From NCBI GenBank assembly GCA_035403465.1, contig DAONFG010000010.1:1-64000 (forward strand): a stretch of 64,000 nucleotides of DNA. Reading direction: 5' to 3'. Of this stretch, positions 16,559 to 26,503 are shown piece after piece; the first letter of the stretch is position 1; each line of letters starts with the position of its first letter. The notes under the pieces were generated by a model. The model was not told the DNA's origin. It saw nothing but the letters and a program-made list of their open reading frames with translations, and did no database searches. The position numbers were made by a program, and so were the translations under genes. This DNA is from JAAYBQ01 sp035403465 (lineage in GTDB: Bacteria > Spirochaetota > UBA4802 > UBA5550).

Positions 16559-17038
16559 ATGGGAGATATCAATAAAAATGATATACTGCGGCGGTTAAGA
16601 TACGCCCTCAACATCGGCAACGCTGAAATGTCCGGAATTTTTAAACTTGCGGGGTATGAACTTTCCGAGTATTCCATCCTGAATTTTTTAAAAAAGGATG
16701 ACGAAGAGGGATATGTTGAATGTAGCGACAGGGAGCTTGAATTCTTTCTTGACGGCCTGATTATTCAGAGAAGAGGAAAAAAGGAAACAGCGGAAAGTGA
16801 ACCTGCTGTTAAACCCGAGGGTCGTATTTCAAACAACCTTGTATTAAAAAAATTAAGAATAGCCCTTGATTTTAAAGAGGAGAATATGCTCGAGATGTTC
16901 AGGCTTGCAGGATTTGAAATCACGAAACCTGAACTTTCAGCCCTGTTCAGAAAAAAAGGTCACAAAAACTACAAGGTCTGCGGCGACCAGATATTGAAGA
17001 ATTTTCTGCAGGGAATTACAGTTTACTTTAGAAAGTGA
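16559..17038 (+). CDS. DUF1456 (YehS-like) family protein
   Basis: A 159-residue cytoplasmic protein made of two similar halves: NDILRRLRYALNIGNAEM at about 7-24 and NLVLKKLRIALDFKEENM at about 95-112, each followed by a FKLAGYELS or FRLAGFEIT motif and a final LxxFLDGL or LKNFLQGI helix. This two-repeat layout is that of the DUF1456/YehS family, whose role is unknown. It is in an operon with the RRM protein (gap 3 bases), which hints at RNA-related function. Confidence 0.85.
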   Translation: MGDINKNDILRRLRYALNIGNAEMSGIFKLAGYELSEYSILNFLKKDDEEGYVECSDRELEFFLDGLIIQRRGKKETAESEPAVKPEGRISNNLVLKKLRIALDFKEENMLEMFRLAGFEITKPELSALFRKKGHKNYKVCGDQILKNFLQGITVYFRK

Positions 17039-17087
17039 AACCGGATATTTGACTTCCACTCCTTTTGCCCGGTGTCTGTCAGTTTAA

Positions 17088-17552
17088 TCAGGCATTCTCC
17101 GGGATCTGCACCATGACAGCTTCACCCTTTGCGGTGACCACTCCATCAGCGGTAACTGTTGCAGTGAGTACAACCTTCCGGTTTTTTATCTCTACAATTT
17201 TTGCCCGTACTTCAAGTTCCACCCCTGCAGGTGTGGGCTTCAGGTAATCCACCTTAAGAGAGGCTGTCACAAAGCGGGAGATCGGTTTTTCGCCAAGTTC
17301 AAACCCGTCATGCCTGTGCTTTGCAGCAGCAGCTGTACCGGCGCAGTGACAGTCTATGAGTGATGCGATCAGTCCGCCGTATATGTTGCCCGGGAACCCT
17401 CCGCTCTGGTGAAGTTCGGGTGTAAAACGGCACAGTCCTTCATCGCCGTCCCAGTAGCTTTTAATGTGCATCCCCCTGTCGTTCAGCCTGCCGCAGCCGT
17501 AACAGTGCGAATAGTTGTCCGGGTAGTAGTCCTGGAAAGCTTTTGTTGTCAT
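17088..17552 (-). CDS. PaaI-like hotdog-fold thioesterase
   Basis: A 154-residue protein. The start is ATG 17552, with GGGAG upstream and one base after the chemoreceptor stop codon. An N-terminal CYGCG-like segment (SHCYGCG) is followed by the hotdog core: GNIYGGLIASLIDCHCAGTA carries the HGG-like site of the family with Tyr at the usual His position, and VDYLKPTPAG continues it. Acyl-CoA thioesterase activity is likely, substrate unknown. The CxxC at the N-terminus also occurs in similar proteins that begin with a possible metal site. Confidence 0.8.
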   Translation of the reverse strand: MTTKAFQDYYPDNYSHCYGCGRLNDRGMHIKSYWDGDEGLCRFTPELHQSGGFPGNIYGGLIASLIDCHCAGTAAAAKHRHDGFELGEKPISRFVTASLKVDYLKPTPAGVELEVRAKIVEIKNRKVVLTATVTADGVVTAKGEAVMVQIPENA

Positions 17553-17553
17553 A

Positions 17554-18951
17554 TCAGTTTCTCCCAAGGTCGAGGGCAAGCTGTTCAAGTGAACCTATGA
17601 TTCCGTTTAGTTCATCGCTGGAACCGGAGAGTTCGCTTATTGCAGTAGTGAACACGCTCCCTGTATGTACCAGGTTCTCTACAGCATGCCCTATGGTCTT
17701 TATCCCGTTCATCTGTCCTGCGGATTCATCAGAAATACGTGTTATCGCAGAAACGATTTCGTTCATCTCCTTTATCAGTTCGGCAAAAAATTCAGAAACT
17801 TTAAGCACCAGGTCAGCGCCTGAATCGACGTCCGCAGTGTTGCGTTCTATTATTTCTCTGATTTTTTTGGAGGATTCGGTAGTCTTCTGCGAGAGGTTCT
17901 TTACCTCGGTGGCGACAACCATGAAGCCCCGGCCCGCGTCACCCGCACGCGCAGCTTCGATCGCGGCATTAAGCGCCAAAAGGTTTGTCTGGAAACTGAT
18001 ATCGTTTATAACGCCTGTTATATTAGATATCTCGTGGCTGTGACCTGATATGCGGTTCATCGATGATGATAGATTTTCTGCAAGAACCTTTTTACCTGCT
18101 ATCACGGTGTTAAGTGAGCCGAGGTCTTTGCTCGATTCAGCTGCCTGCATGGTATTTGAATGCACGCTTGCAGTGAACTGGTCAACAGTTTCAGATATCT
18201 CTTTTATTGAACCGTCATGTTCAGAATTGCGTACCGATATTTCACGGCAGGCTGAAGTTATATTCTTTGATGATGCAGATATCTTTTCTATCTGTTCATT
18301 CATCCCTGCTACTGCTGTTGAAGTGCGGTGAAAGTTTTCATCACTCTCAAGCCGCGCCTCTTCAAGCTGCTTCACGTTGCGGTTTGTGAAAGAAGCCATC
18401 AGGTAGAGGAAATAACTTGTTCCTGCCAGGAACATGATTTTAGGAAACTCCTGGGCAAGGCGTAGAGTTTTGTTGTCAAAAACTGTTGCCGGATCTTTAC
18501 TGAAGACCATGCCGCCATACTTTGTTCCAAGGTAAATAAGAAAGATATAACTGGACACTGAGAGTACTCCGAAATAGATGTTAAGCTTTTTATTATAGCG
18601 CAGTCCGCATATAATGGCAAAAACCATGTAGAGCAGGAATGTTGACGGTTCCTTGAGAGACATTGCGTATCCGTGATACGGATCGTTGTGAAAGGCATAC
18701 TTTACGAGAAATATAAGAATGACTTCAAGAGTGACAGAGGTGAAAATCAGAGTATCGGTTACGTTCTTTCGTTTTATAAAATATGTGTTAACTAATGCAA
18801 CAACGAGGTACGTACCCGCTATTGTCAGCACAGATATATATACTTCCGGAACTGATCCGGATTTCATGGCTGCAAAAGCGGAAAGAAAAAAGAATAATAT
18901 AAATACATATCTTACGCGGTTGATTATGCGTTCTATTTCGATTCTATTCAT
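17554..18951 (-). CDS. Methyl-accepting chemotaxis protein with multi-TM input domain
   Basis: A 465-residue chemoreceptor. Residues 1-200 hold about six hydrophobic segments and no periplasmic loop large enough for a classical ligand domain. Residues 215-460 are the coiled-coil signalling domain, with the conserved tip [20 protein letters not shown] followed by [18 protein letters not shown]. No HAMP domain is obvious. Such receptors may sense membrane state or small lipophilic signals; that is inference. It lies directly upstream of the thioesterase gene, 1 base between them. Confidence 0.9.
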   Translation of the reverse strand: MNRIEIERIINRVRYVFILFFFLSAFAAMKSGSVPEVYISVLTIAGTYLVVALVNTYFIKRKNVTDTLIFTSVTLEVILIFLVKYAFHNDPYHGYAMSLKEPSTFLLYMVFAIICGLRYNKKLNIYFGVLSVSSYIFLIYLGTKYGGMVFSKDPATVFDNKTLRLAQEFPKIMFLAGTSYFLYLMASFTNRNVKQLEEARLESDENFHRTSTAVAGMNEQIEKISASSKNITSACREISVRNSEHDGSIKEISETVDQFTASVHSNTMQAAESSKDLGSLNTVIAGKKVLAENLSSSMNRISGHSHEISNITGVINDISFQTNLLALNAAIEAARAGDAGRGFMVVATEVKNLSQKTTESSKKIREIIERNTADVDSGADLVLKVSEFFAELIKEMNEIVSAITRISDESAGQMNGIKTIGHAVENLVHTGSVFTTAISELSGSSDELNGIIGSLEQLALDLGRN

Positions 18952-19009
18952 GCGATTATCCTTGTAGATATATTATAGTAAAAAAAACAAATTGAACCAA
19001 TAAAAGAAA

Positions 19010-20839
19010 CTATTTTTTATCCGCAGTGTAAACATACATTACACAATCTGGACAGTTAAAGACCAGCCTGTAACGGTCTCTGCCGTCGCTAATAAAGAGC
19101 AGATTGTTTGACCGGTCATCTTCATGATACTTCGGGCAGCATCCTGTTTCATATCTAATGCAGAGCTTTGTTTTCATGACCGGGACGTTCCCGTTTTCCT
19201 CACTGCACTCGAACGCAGGATGAATCGTTTTAACTCCATGGCGTTCATAAAAATTCCGCGCAAGACTGTTGCTTACATTGTATGTAAAGTCCAGTTCATC
19301 AACAGGGTAGTGGTGTGATGTCTTTTTGAACGGTATTTGCGTGCGGCTGAATTCATTAATTCTTTTCTGTTCAAGTGCGGCAGTTGAGCGCCTTCTAAGG
19401 TCATTAAGGATCGAGGGTTGAATGTATATGTTTTCTACGCCTTCTATTTTTATGTTCCGCGATATAAACATTGTCGCACCCAGTTTTTTCAGGTGGCGCA
19501 TGATGCCCTCTTCTGCAGATGTGGAGGACCGGGACTGTTCTCCTGTAAGCGGCGAGTCCATTGATATTGTCAGCCCGTCGTCATCTGTCAGTGTCAGGCT
19601 GACAATGTGTCCTTTAACCGTGAGTTCCATGTCTACCGCAATTTTCCGTTCAGTACGGGATGCATCGAGCGTTTTTTCAAACATCACGTCATGGTTACGG
19701 TACAGGACAGCACCAGTGTATATAGAATTCATCTCAAGCGGAAAAATTTTATTCCCCTCAACCCGGTTTACCCGGATACCTTTCAGTTTACCTTCACTGT
19801 CAGTGAAGGTAAGTCCGTCACCGTTATGCAGTGGTTCATCGGCCTTAACCGAGAAAGATTTTCCGTTTATGCCTGTTACCGCTGCAGTCTTTTTACCTGT
19901 GGACTTGGGAGATCTGAAGGATGAAACACTCCCGGTTCTTCCATGAAGGAAATATTCCGTGTATCCGCGGTTGAAAGTGCGTTCAGGGTCAGGGTTGAAG
20001 TCAAAGTAGACTCTGCCGGAGGAGGATCTCACGAGCTCCTGCTTTTCTTCAAGTACGCGGTCAATTGTCTGCCTGTAGTGTGCGGTTATGTTTTTTACGT
20101 AGTGTATATCTTTGAGGCGGCCTTCTATCTTGAATGAGTCTATGCCTGCATTTATCAGTTCGGGTATGTTTTCAGTGTGGTTCAGGTCTTTTGTCGAAAG
20201 GAGGTGCCCGTGTGATATTACACCGCCCGATTCAGCCGAAAGGTCCCACTCCTTCCTGCAGGGCTGGGCGCACTCGCCTCGGTTGGCGCTCCGGCCGCCA
20301 GCCGAGGCGCTCATGTAGCAGCTGCCGCTGAAGCTGACACATAGCGCGCCGTGTATAAAAAATTCCAGTTCGCATGTCACACTTTTTCGTATTGTGCAAA
20401 CCTGTTCAATGGATAGTTCGCGCGCAAGCACTATGCGTTTAAATCCCGCAGATGCAAGAAACTTTATCCTTTCAGGGCTGTAGTTCCCGGCCTGGGTGCT
20501 GGCGTGCAGGCTAACAGGCGGAAGGTCCATCTCCAGTATCCCCATGTCCTGGATTATCAGTGCGTCTATGCCCGCACTGTACAGGTCATGTATAAGTTTC
20601 CGGGCCTCTTCAAGTTCGTTGTCAAAGAGGATGGTGTTGAGAGCCGCATATACCCTGGAATTGTACATGTGTGCGTATGACGCAAGTTTTTCGATGTCGG
20701 AAACACTGTTCCCGGCAGCTGCCCTTGCGCTGAATTTTTCCGGTCCGATGTAAACAGCATCGGCTCCGTAATTGATTGCGGCTTTTCCTGCATCGGCATT
20801 TTTTGCCGGAGCAAGAAGTTCTATATTTCGAGGATTCAT
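19010..20839 (-). CDS. rlhA: U32 peptidase-family protein, 23S rRNA C2501 hydroxylase-like (RlhA)
   Basis: About 609 residues. The ATG at 20839 fits the family start (IELLAPAKN); a GTG at 20857 is an alternative and neither has a strong ribosome binding site. The U32 core is clear: ELLAPAKNADAGKAAINYGA, IQDMGILEMDLPPVSLHAST and FFIHGALCVSFSGSCYMS, then GRSANRGECAQPCR with clustered cysteines. The layout closely follows E. coli RlhA (YdcP), which hydroxylates C2501 of 23S rRNA. The C-terminal half resembles the DUF3656 extension. Collagenase activity, the older name, is unlikely. Confidence 0.85.
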   Translation of the reverse strand: MNPRNIELLAPAKNADAGKAAINYGADAVYIGPEKFSARAAAGNSVSDIEKLASYAHMYNSRVYAALNTILFDNELEEARKLIHDLYSAGIDALIIQDMGILEMDLPPVSLHASTQAGNYSPERIKFLASAGFKRIVLARELSIEQVCTIRKSVTCELEFFIHGALCVSFSGSCYMSASAGGRSANRGECAQPCRKEWDLSAESGGVISHGHLLSTKDLNHTENIPELINAGIDSFKIEGRLKDIHYVKNITAHYRQTIDRVLEEKQELVRSSSGRVYFDFNPDPERTFNRGYTEYFLHGRTGSVSSFRSPKSTGKKTAAVTGINGKSFSVKADEPLHNGDGLTFTDSEGKLKGIRVNRVEGNKIFPLEMNSIYTGAVLYRNHDVMFEKTLDASRTERKIAVDMELTVKGHIVSLTLTDDDGLTISMDSPLTGEQSRSSTSAEEGIMRHLKKLGATMFISRNIKIEGVENIYIQPSILNDLRRRSTAALEQKRINEFSRTQIPFKKTSHHYPVDELDFTYNVSNSLARNFYERHGVKTIHPAFECSEENGNVPVMKTKLCIRYETGCCPKYHEDDRSNNLLFISDGRDRYRLVFNCPDCVMYVYTADKK

Positions 20840-21007
20840 CGTCTTTACCAGGTGCACTGATACCGCGTACGTTCAGTGTTGTCAAGGAAAACTGGTCATA
20901 ACCAGGCGCCTGCCAAGAGATAAATCTCCGGAAATATTCACGCTTCATTGTGCATGCAGTTATATTTACCAGAAAAAGCAGCAGTTAAGCAAGGCAGAGT
21001 ATTTATA

Positions 21008-21034
21008 TTGACGCTTGACTGAAACTGTTATAAT
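21008..21034 (+). promoter_or_regulatory. Candidate promoter of the PilZ-like gene
   Basis: TTGACG (21008-21013) and TATAAT (21029-21034), spaced 15 bases, about 47 bases before the ATG at 21082. The -10 is ideal; the spacing is short. Confidence 0.45.
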
Positions 21035-21081
21035 GAATATTATATATCAACCGCATTTGTTATACAAAAAATGGAGTTATC

Positions 21082-22176
21082 ATGAATCCTGAAGTAAAAA
21101 AGATCACAGACCGTAAGATAATGTACGATTACCTTAAAAAACTATTCACCAGGAAAATGGTCTTCCTGAAAACCAAAGAGCTCAACATTGAAACATCCTC
21201 GTTTGTATTCAATGAGGATGGAGTAATATTTACCCTTGCTGAGCCCGTAGCAGAGGATAATGTCAGCCTGTATATAAGAAACGGGAATGAACTGCTGCTG
21301 GCCCGTGCTTTGATAGTATCACGTTCCGGCAATGAATATAAATGCACGGTATCCGAGATGCTGATCATGAACATACCCAGGAAGGAGGAACGTATCAAAG
21401 CCACGGTTACTACCAACGGTGGGAATGTTTATATCTCGAACATAATTTCAGATTTTACGTTAAAACAGAACTTTGAGGATAACAAGCGCAAAATACTTGC
21501 ACTGAAGGATGACCTTGAAGCAAAACTCGGGAAAAAGTATGAGAAGGTGACAGTATACGCAGTAAGCGAACAGAAGAACGACCTGCGTATGAATTATTTT
21601 ATTAAAGAGAGAAAACCGTACTTTATAAAAGATGTTACGCAGCGTTGTGACGATGATCCGCAATATAAATATTACATTGATACGATTTATCATGAGGAAC
21701 ACGAGTCAAACAGGCGGATGATCTCTGAAATCGCGGTACCGTTTCTCTACAGGTACATGATGCCTTTCGGGTACCTGCGCGTGAATGAATCAAAACCGCT
21801 TACGGATGAGGATTATTCATCACTTAAAAAAACCGGTATGAGTATATCCACTTATTTTACAAATGACAAGAGTATTATTAAAAGCTCAAGCGACCGGATC
21901 TATATTACTGATCTTTCCATGACAGGACTGGGAGTGATTTTCAAGGAGAGGGCATATATCAGGCATTTCAGGGAGAATAGCCTTGTTATCTTTACAGTTT
22001 ATATGCCGGGCGACAGGACGTCCGTTGTCATGTGTGAGGTAAAAAATATTACCATTTTAAAAAACGGTGTGTACAGGGTAGGGTGCAGTATCATGAATTT
22101 TGACGCAATAGGTGAAGTAAACTATACGGAATACCTTGAAACAACGGGGATCAGCACTGATCCGTCAGGAGATTAG
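21082..22176 (+). CDS. PilZ-like domain protein
   Basis: A 364-residue cytoplasmic protein. The C-terminal 100 residues contain RIYITDLSMTGLGVIF, the DxSxxG half of a PilZ c-di-GMP site, followed by strand pattern VVMCEVKNITILKNGVYRVG. The usual upstream RxxxR is not directly before it; an RKEER motif sits much earlier (about 100-105). The N-terminal two thirds do not match anything I know, though the overall shape resembles leptospiral PilZ/DUF1577 proteins. Whether it binds c-di-GMP is uncertain. It is monocistronic with its own promoter candidate. Confidence 0.6.
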   Translation: MNPEVKKITDRKIMYDYLKKLFTRKMVFLKTKELNIETSSFVFNEDGVIFTLAEPVAEDNVSLYIRNGNELLLARALIVSRSGNEYKCTVSEMLIMNIPRKEERIKATVTTNGGNVYISNIISDFTLKQNFEDNKRKILALKDDLEAKLGKKYEKVTVYAVSEQKNDLRMNYFIKERKPYFIKDVTQRCDDDPQYKYYIDTIYHEEHESNRRMISEIAVPFLYRYMMPFGYLRVNESKPLTDEDYSSLKKTGMSISTYFTNDKSIIKSSSDRIYITDLSMTGLGVIFKERAYIRHFRENSLVIFTVYMPGDRTSVVMCEVKNITILKNGVYRVGCSIMNFDAIGEVNYTEYLETTGISTDPSGD

Positions 22177-22296
22177 GATGCCCGGGACACTCATATTGTC
22201 AGGCCCAGTCATCACCAAAGCGGGCAAGGCCATAAATGTATAAACCTTCAATTTATTTGCTTGTAAATTCTTATCGCAGCAGAAGTATCCAATATC

Positions 22297-23688
22297 ATGA
22301 AAAAAATACCATGGAAAGGTGAAGGCGGTTACAGGGAACTTGTAGTTCTTTCCGTACCGCTGATTATAACAACAGCATCATGGTCGCTGCAGCAGTTTGT
22401 TGACCGCATGTTCCTCTCGTGGTACTCGCCCGAAGCAATCGCTGCAGTTGTACCTTCCGGTATGCTCAACTTTACCATCATGAGCATCTTCATGGGAACA
22501 TGCAGCTACACAACAACCTTTGTTGCACAGTACCACGGCGCCGGGAAAAACCACCGCGCAGGAAGGGCTGTATGGCAGGGGATATACTGCAGTATCGCAG
22601 GAGGAATAATTCTTCTCCTCTTTGTACCTTTTTCAGACCGGATTTTCAACATGATCGGCCATGATCCTTCAATCAGGGAATATGAATCGGTATACTTTTC
22701 TATACTCTGCGCGGGTTCATGGGGGCCGCTTGCGTCATCCGCGATTGCAGGATTTTTTTCGGGCAGGGGGATCACATGGCCCGTGCTCTGGGTTAACTTC
22801 GCGGGTACTCTTGTTAACATAATACTTGATTACATCCTTATTTTCGGCAAACTGGGATTCCCCGTTATGGGTGTAAGGGGAGCTGCCATTGCCACGGTCA
22901 TCTCCGGTTTCAGTGTGCTTGCAATCTACCTTGTGATGTTTTTTTATTCCCCGCATGAAAAGGAATTCTGCACGCGCTCGGGATGGAGACCTGAGAGAAA
23001 GCTTTTTGCAAGGCTGATACGTTTCGGATTCCCGGCTGGACTTCAGTTCTTCCTTGAGATCGGCACCTTCACTGCTTTTATTCTTATAGTGGGGCGCCTC
23101 GGCATGATGGAACTTGCAGCTTCAAACATAGTGTTCAACATAAACTCTGTTTCATTTATGCCCATACTTGGCCTGGGCATAGGTATTACCGTGCTCACGG
23201 GCCAGTACCTTGGTAAAAATCAGCCGGACACTGCGGAGCGGAGTGTTTATGCAGGTTTCCGCATATCATTTGTTTATATGTTTTTCACTGGACTGATTTA
23301 TATTCTGCTGCCGTGGCTTCTTGTTGAACCGTTCATGCGCGGCAGCGATGCGGGAAGGCTTTTTGAACTGCGCGGTATGGCTGAACTGCTCCTCAGGTTT
23401 GTGGCGCTCTATTCATTCTTTGACGCTATGAGTATAACATTCTCCTCTGCGCTTAAAGGTGCGGGGGACACATCTTTTGTCATGAAGGCAGTACTGCTTG
23501 TAGCGGTATTCTCGCTCATAATCCCCACGTGGGCCGCTGTTTTCTATTTTAATGCGGGGATTTATACATGCTGGTGGATACTTACTTTTTATGCGTTTTT
23601 CCTGGGATTCATGTTCTACCTGAGGTTCAGGAACGGGAGGTGGAAGAGCATGAGGGTGATCGAGGGAGAACACGGCAGGGGTATGTGA
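22297..23688 (+). CDS. MATE family efflux transporter
   Basis: A 463-residue inner-membrane protein with twelve hydrophobic segments in two homologous halves. The N-terminal LSVPLIITTASWSLQQFVDR followed by MFLSWYSPEAIAA resembles NorM/DinF-type MATE proteins, and the second half repeats the pattern at FGFPAGLQFFLEIGTF. It exports drugs or metabolites by H+ or Na+ antiport. The start codon has only a weak ribosome binding site. The 120 bases upstream contain nothing recognisable, including no riboswitch. Confidence 0.9.
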   Translation: MKKIPWKGEGGYRELVVLSVPLIITTASWSLQQFVDRMFLSWYSPEAIAAVVPSGMLNFTIMSIFMGTCSYTTTFVAQYHGAGKNHRAGRAVWQGIYCSIAGGIILLLFVPFSDRIFNMIGHDPSIREYESVYFSILCAGSWGPLASSAIAGFFSGRGITWPVLWVNFAGTLVNIILDYILIFGKLGFPVMGVRGAAIATVISGFSVLAIYLVMFFYSPHEKEFCTRSGWRPERKLFARLIRFGFPAGLQFFLEIGTFTAFILIVGRLGMMELAASNIVFNINSVSFMPILGLGIGITVLTGQYLGKNQPDTAERSVYAGFRISFVYMFFTGLIYILLPWLLVEPFMRGSDAGRLFELRGMAELLLRFVALYSFFDAMSITFSSALKGAGDTSFVMKAVLLVAVFSLIIPTWAAVFYFNAGIYTCWWILTFYAFFLGFMFYLRFRNGRWKSMRVIEGEHGRGM

Positions 23689-23701
23689 CATAAAATATTT
23701 A

Positions 23702-23729
23702 TTGACAAATTTGCCGGTTTTTATACTAT
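23702..23729 (+). promoter_or_regulatory. Candidate sigma-70 promoter of the coiled-coil gene
   Basis: TTGACA (23702-23707) and TACTAT (23724-23729) with a 16-base spacer, about 75 bases before the ATG. The consensus -35 makes this one of the better promoters visible. Confidence 0.5.
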
Positions 23730-23804
23730 TATTATGTCGTATTAGATTAATTATAAGTGCCTGACGGTCGTTAATTTCAGGAATACCCCAATAAGGATTT
23801 CAAG

Positions 23805-25919
23805 ATGATATTGAACCTAGCAACCATAGCAGCCTGCTTCCTTATGCTCTTCCTGTTCAGGAGACTTGACAACGCCAATGCCCGGATGGCCAAATTGCGC
23901 CGGTATTCAGCAAAGATATTTGACGATTTCAGGAAACTTACCGAAAAGGAGAGCCGCAAGTTCCAGGACGCCACAATCGAGATCGATATACTTATTAAAA
24001 AATCGACCGCCCTTGCAAAAAACATGGCTGAATCGATCGGCGACATTGAAAACAGGATCAAGGGGCTTGACGTAGAGAAGAGCAACCTGAAAAAGGTCGA
24101 GGATGACATACGCGTGATCTCTGCCGCCGCAAAGGATGTGAACAAGCAGATCCAGTTTATCGCATCTGCCCAGGAGGGATTCGGCGACATGACTAAAAAG
24201 CTCGCCTTTGTCACTGAGAACATGGAGAACATGAACATCCAGGTGAACCAGATGACCGGAAACTTCGAGGACAAGCTGCGCGAAAGGTCCAGGGAGATTT
24301 CGAATGAATTTTATATATTCTCTGAGAACATGAAGAACGACCTTGAGCGCAGGGAGACCGAACTTGCCCAGTCGTCAAGGGAACGTATGCTGCAGCTTTC
24401 CGATGAGTTCTCAGGGTCAATGACCGAAATGGAGACCAGGTTCGCCGAGTCCGGTGAGCTTCTCCACGACAATTTCAGGCTTAAGCTTAACCCGCTCATT
24501 AAAACAGTCGAGAAGGCCGAGAACCTTAACACCCAGCTTAACAACCTGCGCGATACCTTCGCAAGCATGGAGGCCACGTTTTTCGATGACTTTAACCGTA
24601 AGTCGACAGACCTTACAACAAAACTCCGTACCGTTGAAACTAACATGGAGGAGTCCAAGACAAAACTGGTAAGCTCATTCGAATACGAAGTAGACCGCGT
24701 ACGCACAGAGATCGATAAACTGAGCATTCACGCGGTAACCAAGAAGGACGAGATCGTGCAGGCGACCAGGCGCGAGGCTGAACTGATAAGCAAGAAGATG
24801 GACGAGTTCGAGGACAAGTTCATCCAGCTTGAGAACAGGATAATCGAAACAGCGGACAGTAAGCTGAGCACAATGGATTCAGAATACCAGGCCATTGACC
24901 TGAAGCTCAATTCCATGCTGGGCCGCATAAGGGACGACGAGCAGCAGCTTGAAAAACGCCTGGGTGAAATAAAGAATGAAATTATAAGTTATGAACAGCA
25001 TAACGATGTATTCGGCAAGGTCGATACTCTCATCAAGACCCTTGAAGAGGCAAAGAGGGAGGCGCGCGACCTTGAGAAGTTCATCGCGGATATCGACCAG
25101 ATCAAGGAGCTCAAAAAGAACGCGGAACGTGAGATACGCACATACATAGCGAAAAAGGATAAGCTTGCGGACATCGAAGGGGAGATCCGGAACCTCATGG
25201 AGGTGAACGACCTTGTAATAAACAAGTCGGACAAGCTGCTTGATACCGTATCCAGGGTTGATGCCGTGAACTCAAGAATTGACGGGCTCTCTGAAACATA
25301 CAACATGCTGGAGAGAAGGATCGGCGAGCTGCATGAATACGAGGACGTGATTACGCGCAACCTCGATTCAGTGAGCAAGTCAGACCTGATCATCCAGTCG
25401 ATCGACAGCAGGATCAAATCTTTCGAGAAGGTCATGGAGCGCTCGGACAGGCGCGTTGACAAGATCACAAGCGCGCTGAAACGAATTGACGAAGAGACAA
25501 TGATCCTCAAGACAAAAGAGAGCGACATTCACGAGCTTAAGGACAGGTTGAGCGAGCTTGACGGGCTCTCTGATCACATGGAGGAGCGTGTTAAACAGAT
25601 ACATGCGATGTTCCAGAAAATTGAATCCGTGCGAAGGGAGATCGACAGTACAGACAACAGGCTGCAGGAGATGTTCCACCAGACAGACAGGAAGATGAAG
25701 GAGTTTTCGGACTTCATCCAGGCAGTTGACAACAACAATCCCATACTGAAGCAGGTTAAGGGTGACATTAAGAGCATGCCCGGGAGAAACCTGAATGACA
25801 ACGTGGTAAAAACAGTAAGGGAGCTTTCAGGAAAGGGCTGGGACCCCGAGGCTATATCAAAGAAACTTATGATCGATGAAAATTCGATCAGGTTTATTAT
25901 AAATACAACGTTGCTGTAG
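23805..25919 (+). CDS. SpiroCoCo-like membrane-anchored coiled-coil protein
   Basis: A 704-residue protein. An N-terminal hydrophobic helix (about 1-18, LNLATIAACFLMLFLF) is followed by LRRYSAKIFDDFRKL and then some 600 residues of heptad-rich, Glu/Lys/Arg/Asp-dominated coiled coil with no enzymatic motif. The final 35 residues, ELSGKGWDPEAISKKLMIDE, form a helix-turn-helix-like end. This order (TM, RYS motif, coiled coil, short HTH-like tail) fits the spirochaetal SpiroCoCo family, and is the best taxonomic clue in the window. A structural role at the cytoplasmic membrane is likely; precise function unknown. AAGGA precedes the ATG. Confidence 0.75.
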   Translation: MILNLATIAACFLMLFLFRRLDNANARMAKLRRYSAKIFDDFRKLTEKESRKFQDATIEIDILIKKSTALAKNMAESIGDIENRIKGLDVEKSNLKKVEDDIRVISAAAKDVNKQIQFIASAQEGFGDMTKKLAFVTENMENMNIQVNQMTGNFEDKLRERSREISNEFYIFSENMKNDLERRETELAQSSRERMLQLSDEFSGSMTEMETRFAESGELLHDNFRLKLNPLIKTVEKAENLNTQLNNLRDTFASMEATFFDDFNRKSTDLTTKLRTVETNMEESKTKLVSSFEYEVDRVRTEIDKLSIHAVTKKDEIVQATRREAELISKKMDEFEDKFIQLENRIIETADSKLSTMDSEYQAIDLKLNSMLGRIRDDEQQLEKRLGEIKNEIISYEQHNDVFGKVDTLIKTLEEAKREARDLEKFIADIDQIKELKKNAEREIRTYIAKKDKLADIEGEIRNLMEVNDLVINKSDKLLDTVSRVDAVNSRIDGLSETYNMLERRIGELHEYEDVITRNLDSVSKSDLIIQSIDSRIKSFEKVMERSDRRVDKITSALKRIDEETMILKTKESDIHELKDRLSELDGLSDHMEERVKQIHAMFQKIESVRREIDSTDNRLQEMFHQTDRKMKEFSDFIQAVDNNNPILKQVKGDIKSMPGRNLNDNVVKTVRELSGKGWDPEAISKKLMIDENSIRFIINTTLL

Positions 25920-25952
25920 TTTTTAGAGAGAGATCAGTTTTAATAGACGAGG

Positions 25953-25986
25953 TGAAGGAAGGCTTACTGGCCTTCCTTCATTTTTT
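25953..25986 (+). terminator. Terminator of the SpiroCoCo-like gene
   Basis: A perfect 11-bp stem (25953-25963 with 25970-25980), 6-base loop and a T run after it. It overlaps the 3' end of the convergent lipoprotein gene. Confidence 0.85.
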
Positions 25987-26503
25987 CCTGGACAGAGTTG
26001 AGTATCTGCTCGTCTGAAAGTTTTTTCCTGAGAACTACACGGTAGATGATATCGAACTTTGTAGGTTCAACAACCTTTTTGGGGAACCTGAAACTCCACC
26101 TCATGATGTCGTCATTGATAAGACTGTCTATCTCTGTAAAGTTTGTCGGTCGCTGTGACCTGATCTTGTTGATTGCGCCTGAATCGGGGAAGAGCCATAC
26201 TGAAACAACGCCTATTCGGACTTCATCTATCATGTCATACTTTTCCATCTCGGCAACCATGAACTTATCGCCGCCTTCATCATCAGCCCGCACAATAGTC
26301 TTTTCATTCTTCAGCTGAACTACCCTGTACTCATCTGACGAGAGCAGCACCCTGAATGTCTCTGTACCCCGGTCTTCGGCGCGGAGAAATTCCTCGTTCT
26401 CCTTTTTGATGGTATCATATGAGTTTTTGCCTCCTGTTGTCTGGCATGACAACAGGAGAGTAATTATTAAAAAAGGCGGAAGTAAAAATGTGAATCTTTT
26501 CAT
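25964..26503 (-). CDS. Hypothetical lipoprotein
   Basis: A 179-residue protein with a lipoprotein signal ending LLSC (Cys20). The mature region has a charged alpha/beta composition with RVLLSSDEYRVVQLKNEKTI and a C-terminal FDIIYRVVLRKKLSDEQIL, suggesting a small soluble domain on the inner or outer membrane. No family recognised. It is alone, convergent with the coiled-coil gene. The 485-base gap upstream (26504-26988) holds only AT-rich sequence and one palindromic repeat. Confidence 0.75.
   Translation of the reverse strand: MKRFTFLLPPFLIITLLLSCQTTGGKNSYDTIKKENEEFLRAEDRGTETFRVLLSSDEYRVVQLKNEKTIVRADDEGGDKFMVAEMEKYDMIDEVRIGVVSVWLFPDSGAINKIRSQRPTNFTEIDSLINDDIMRWSFRFPKKVVEPTKFDIIYRVVLRKKLSDEQILNSVQEKMKEGQ

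Noticed and set aside
17554..18951. HAMP domain in the chemoreceptor
   Set aside because: The region between the last TM and the signalling coiled coil does not show a HAMP pattern; it was left out.
22177..22296. Riboswitch upstream of the MATE gene
   Set aside because: No guanidine, FMN or other riboswitch motif can be recognised in the 120 bases.
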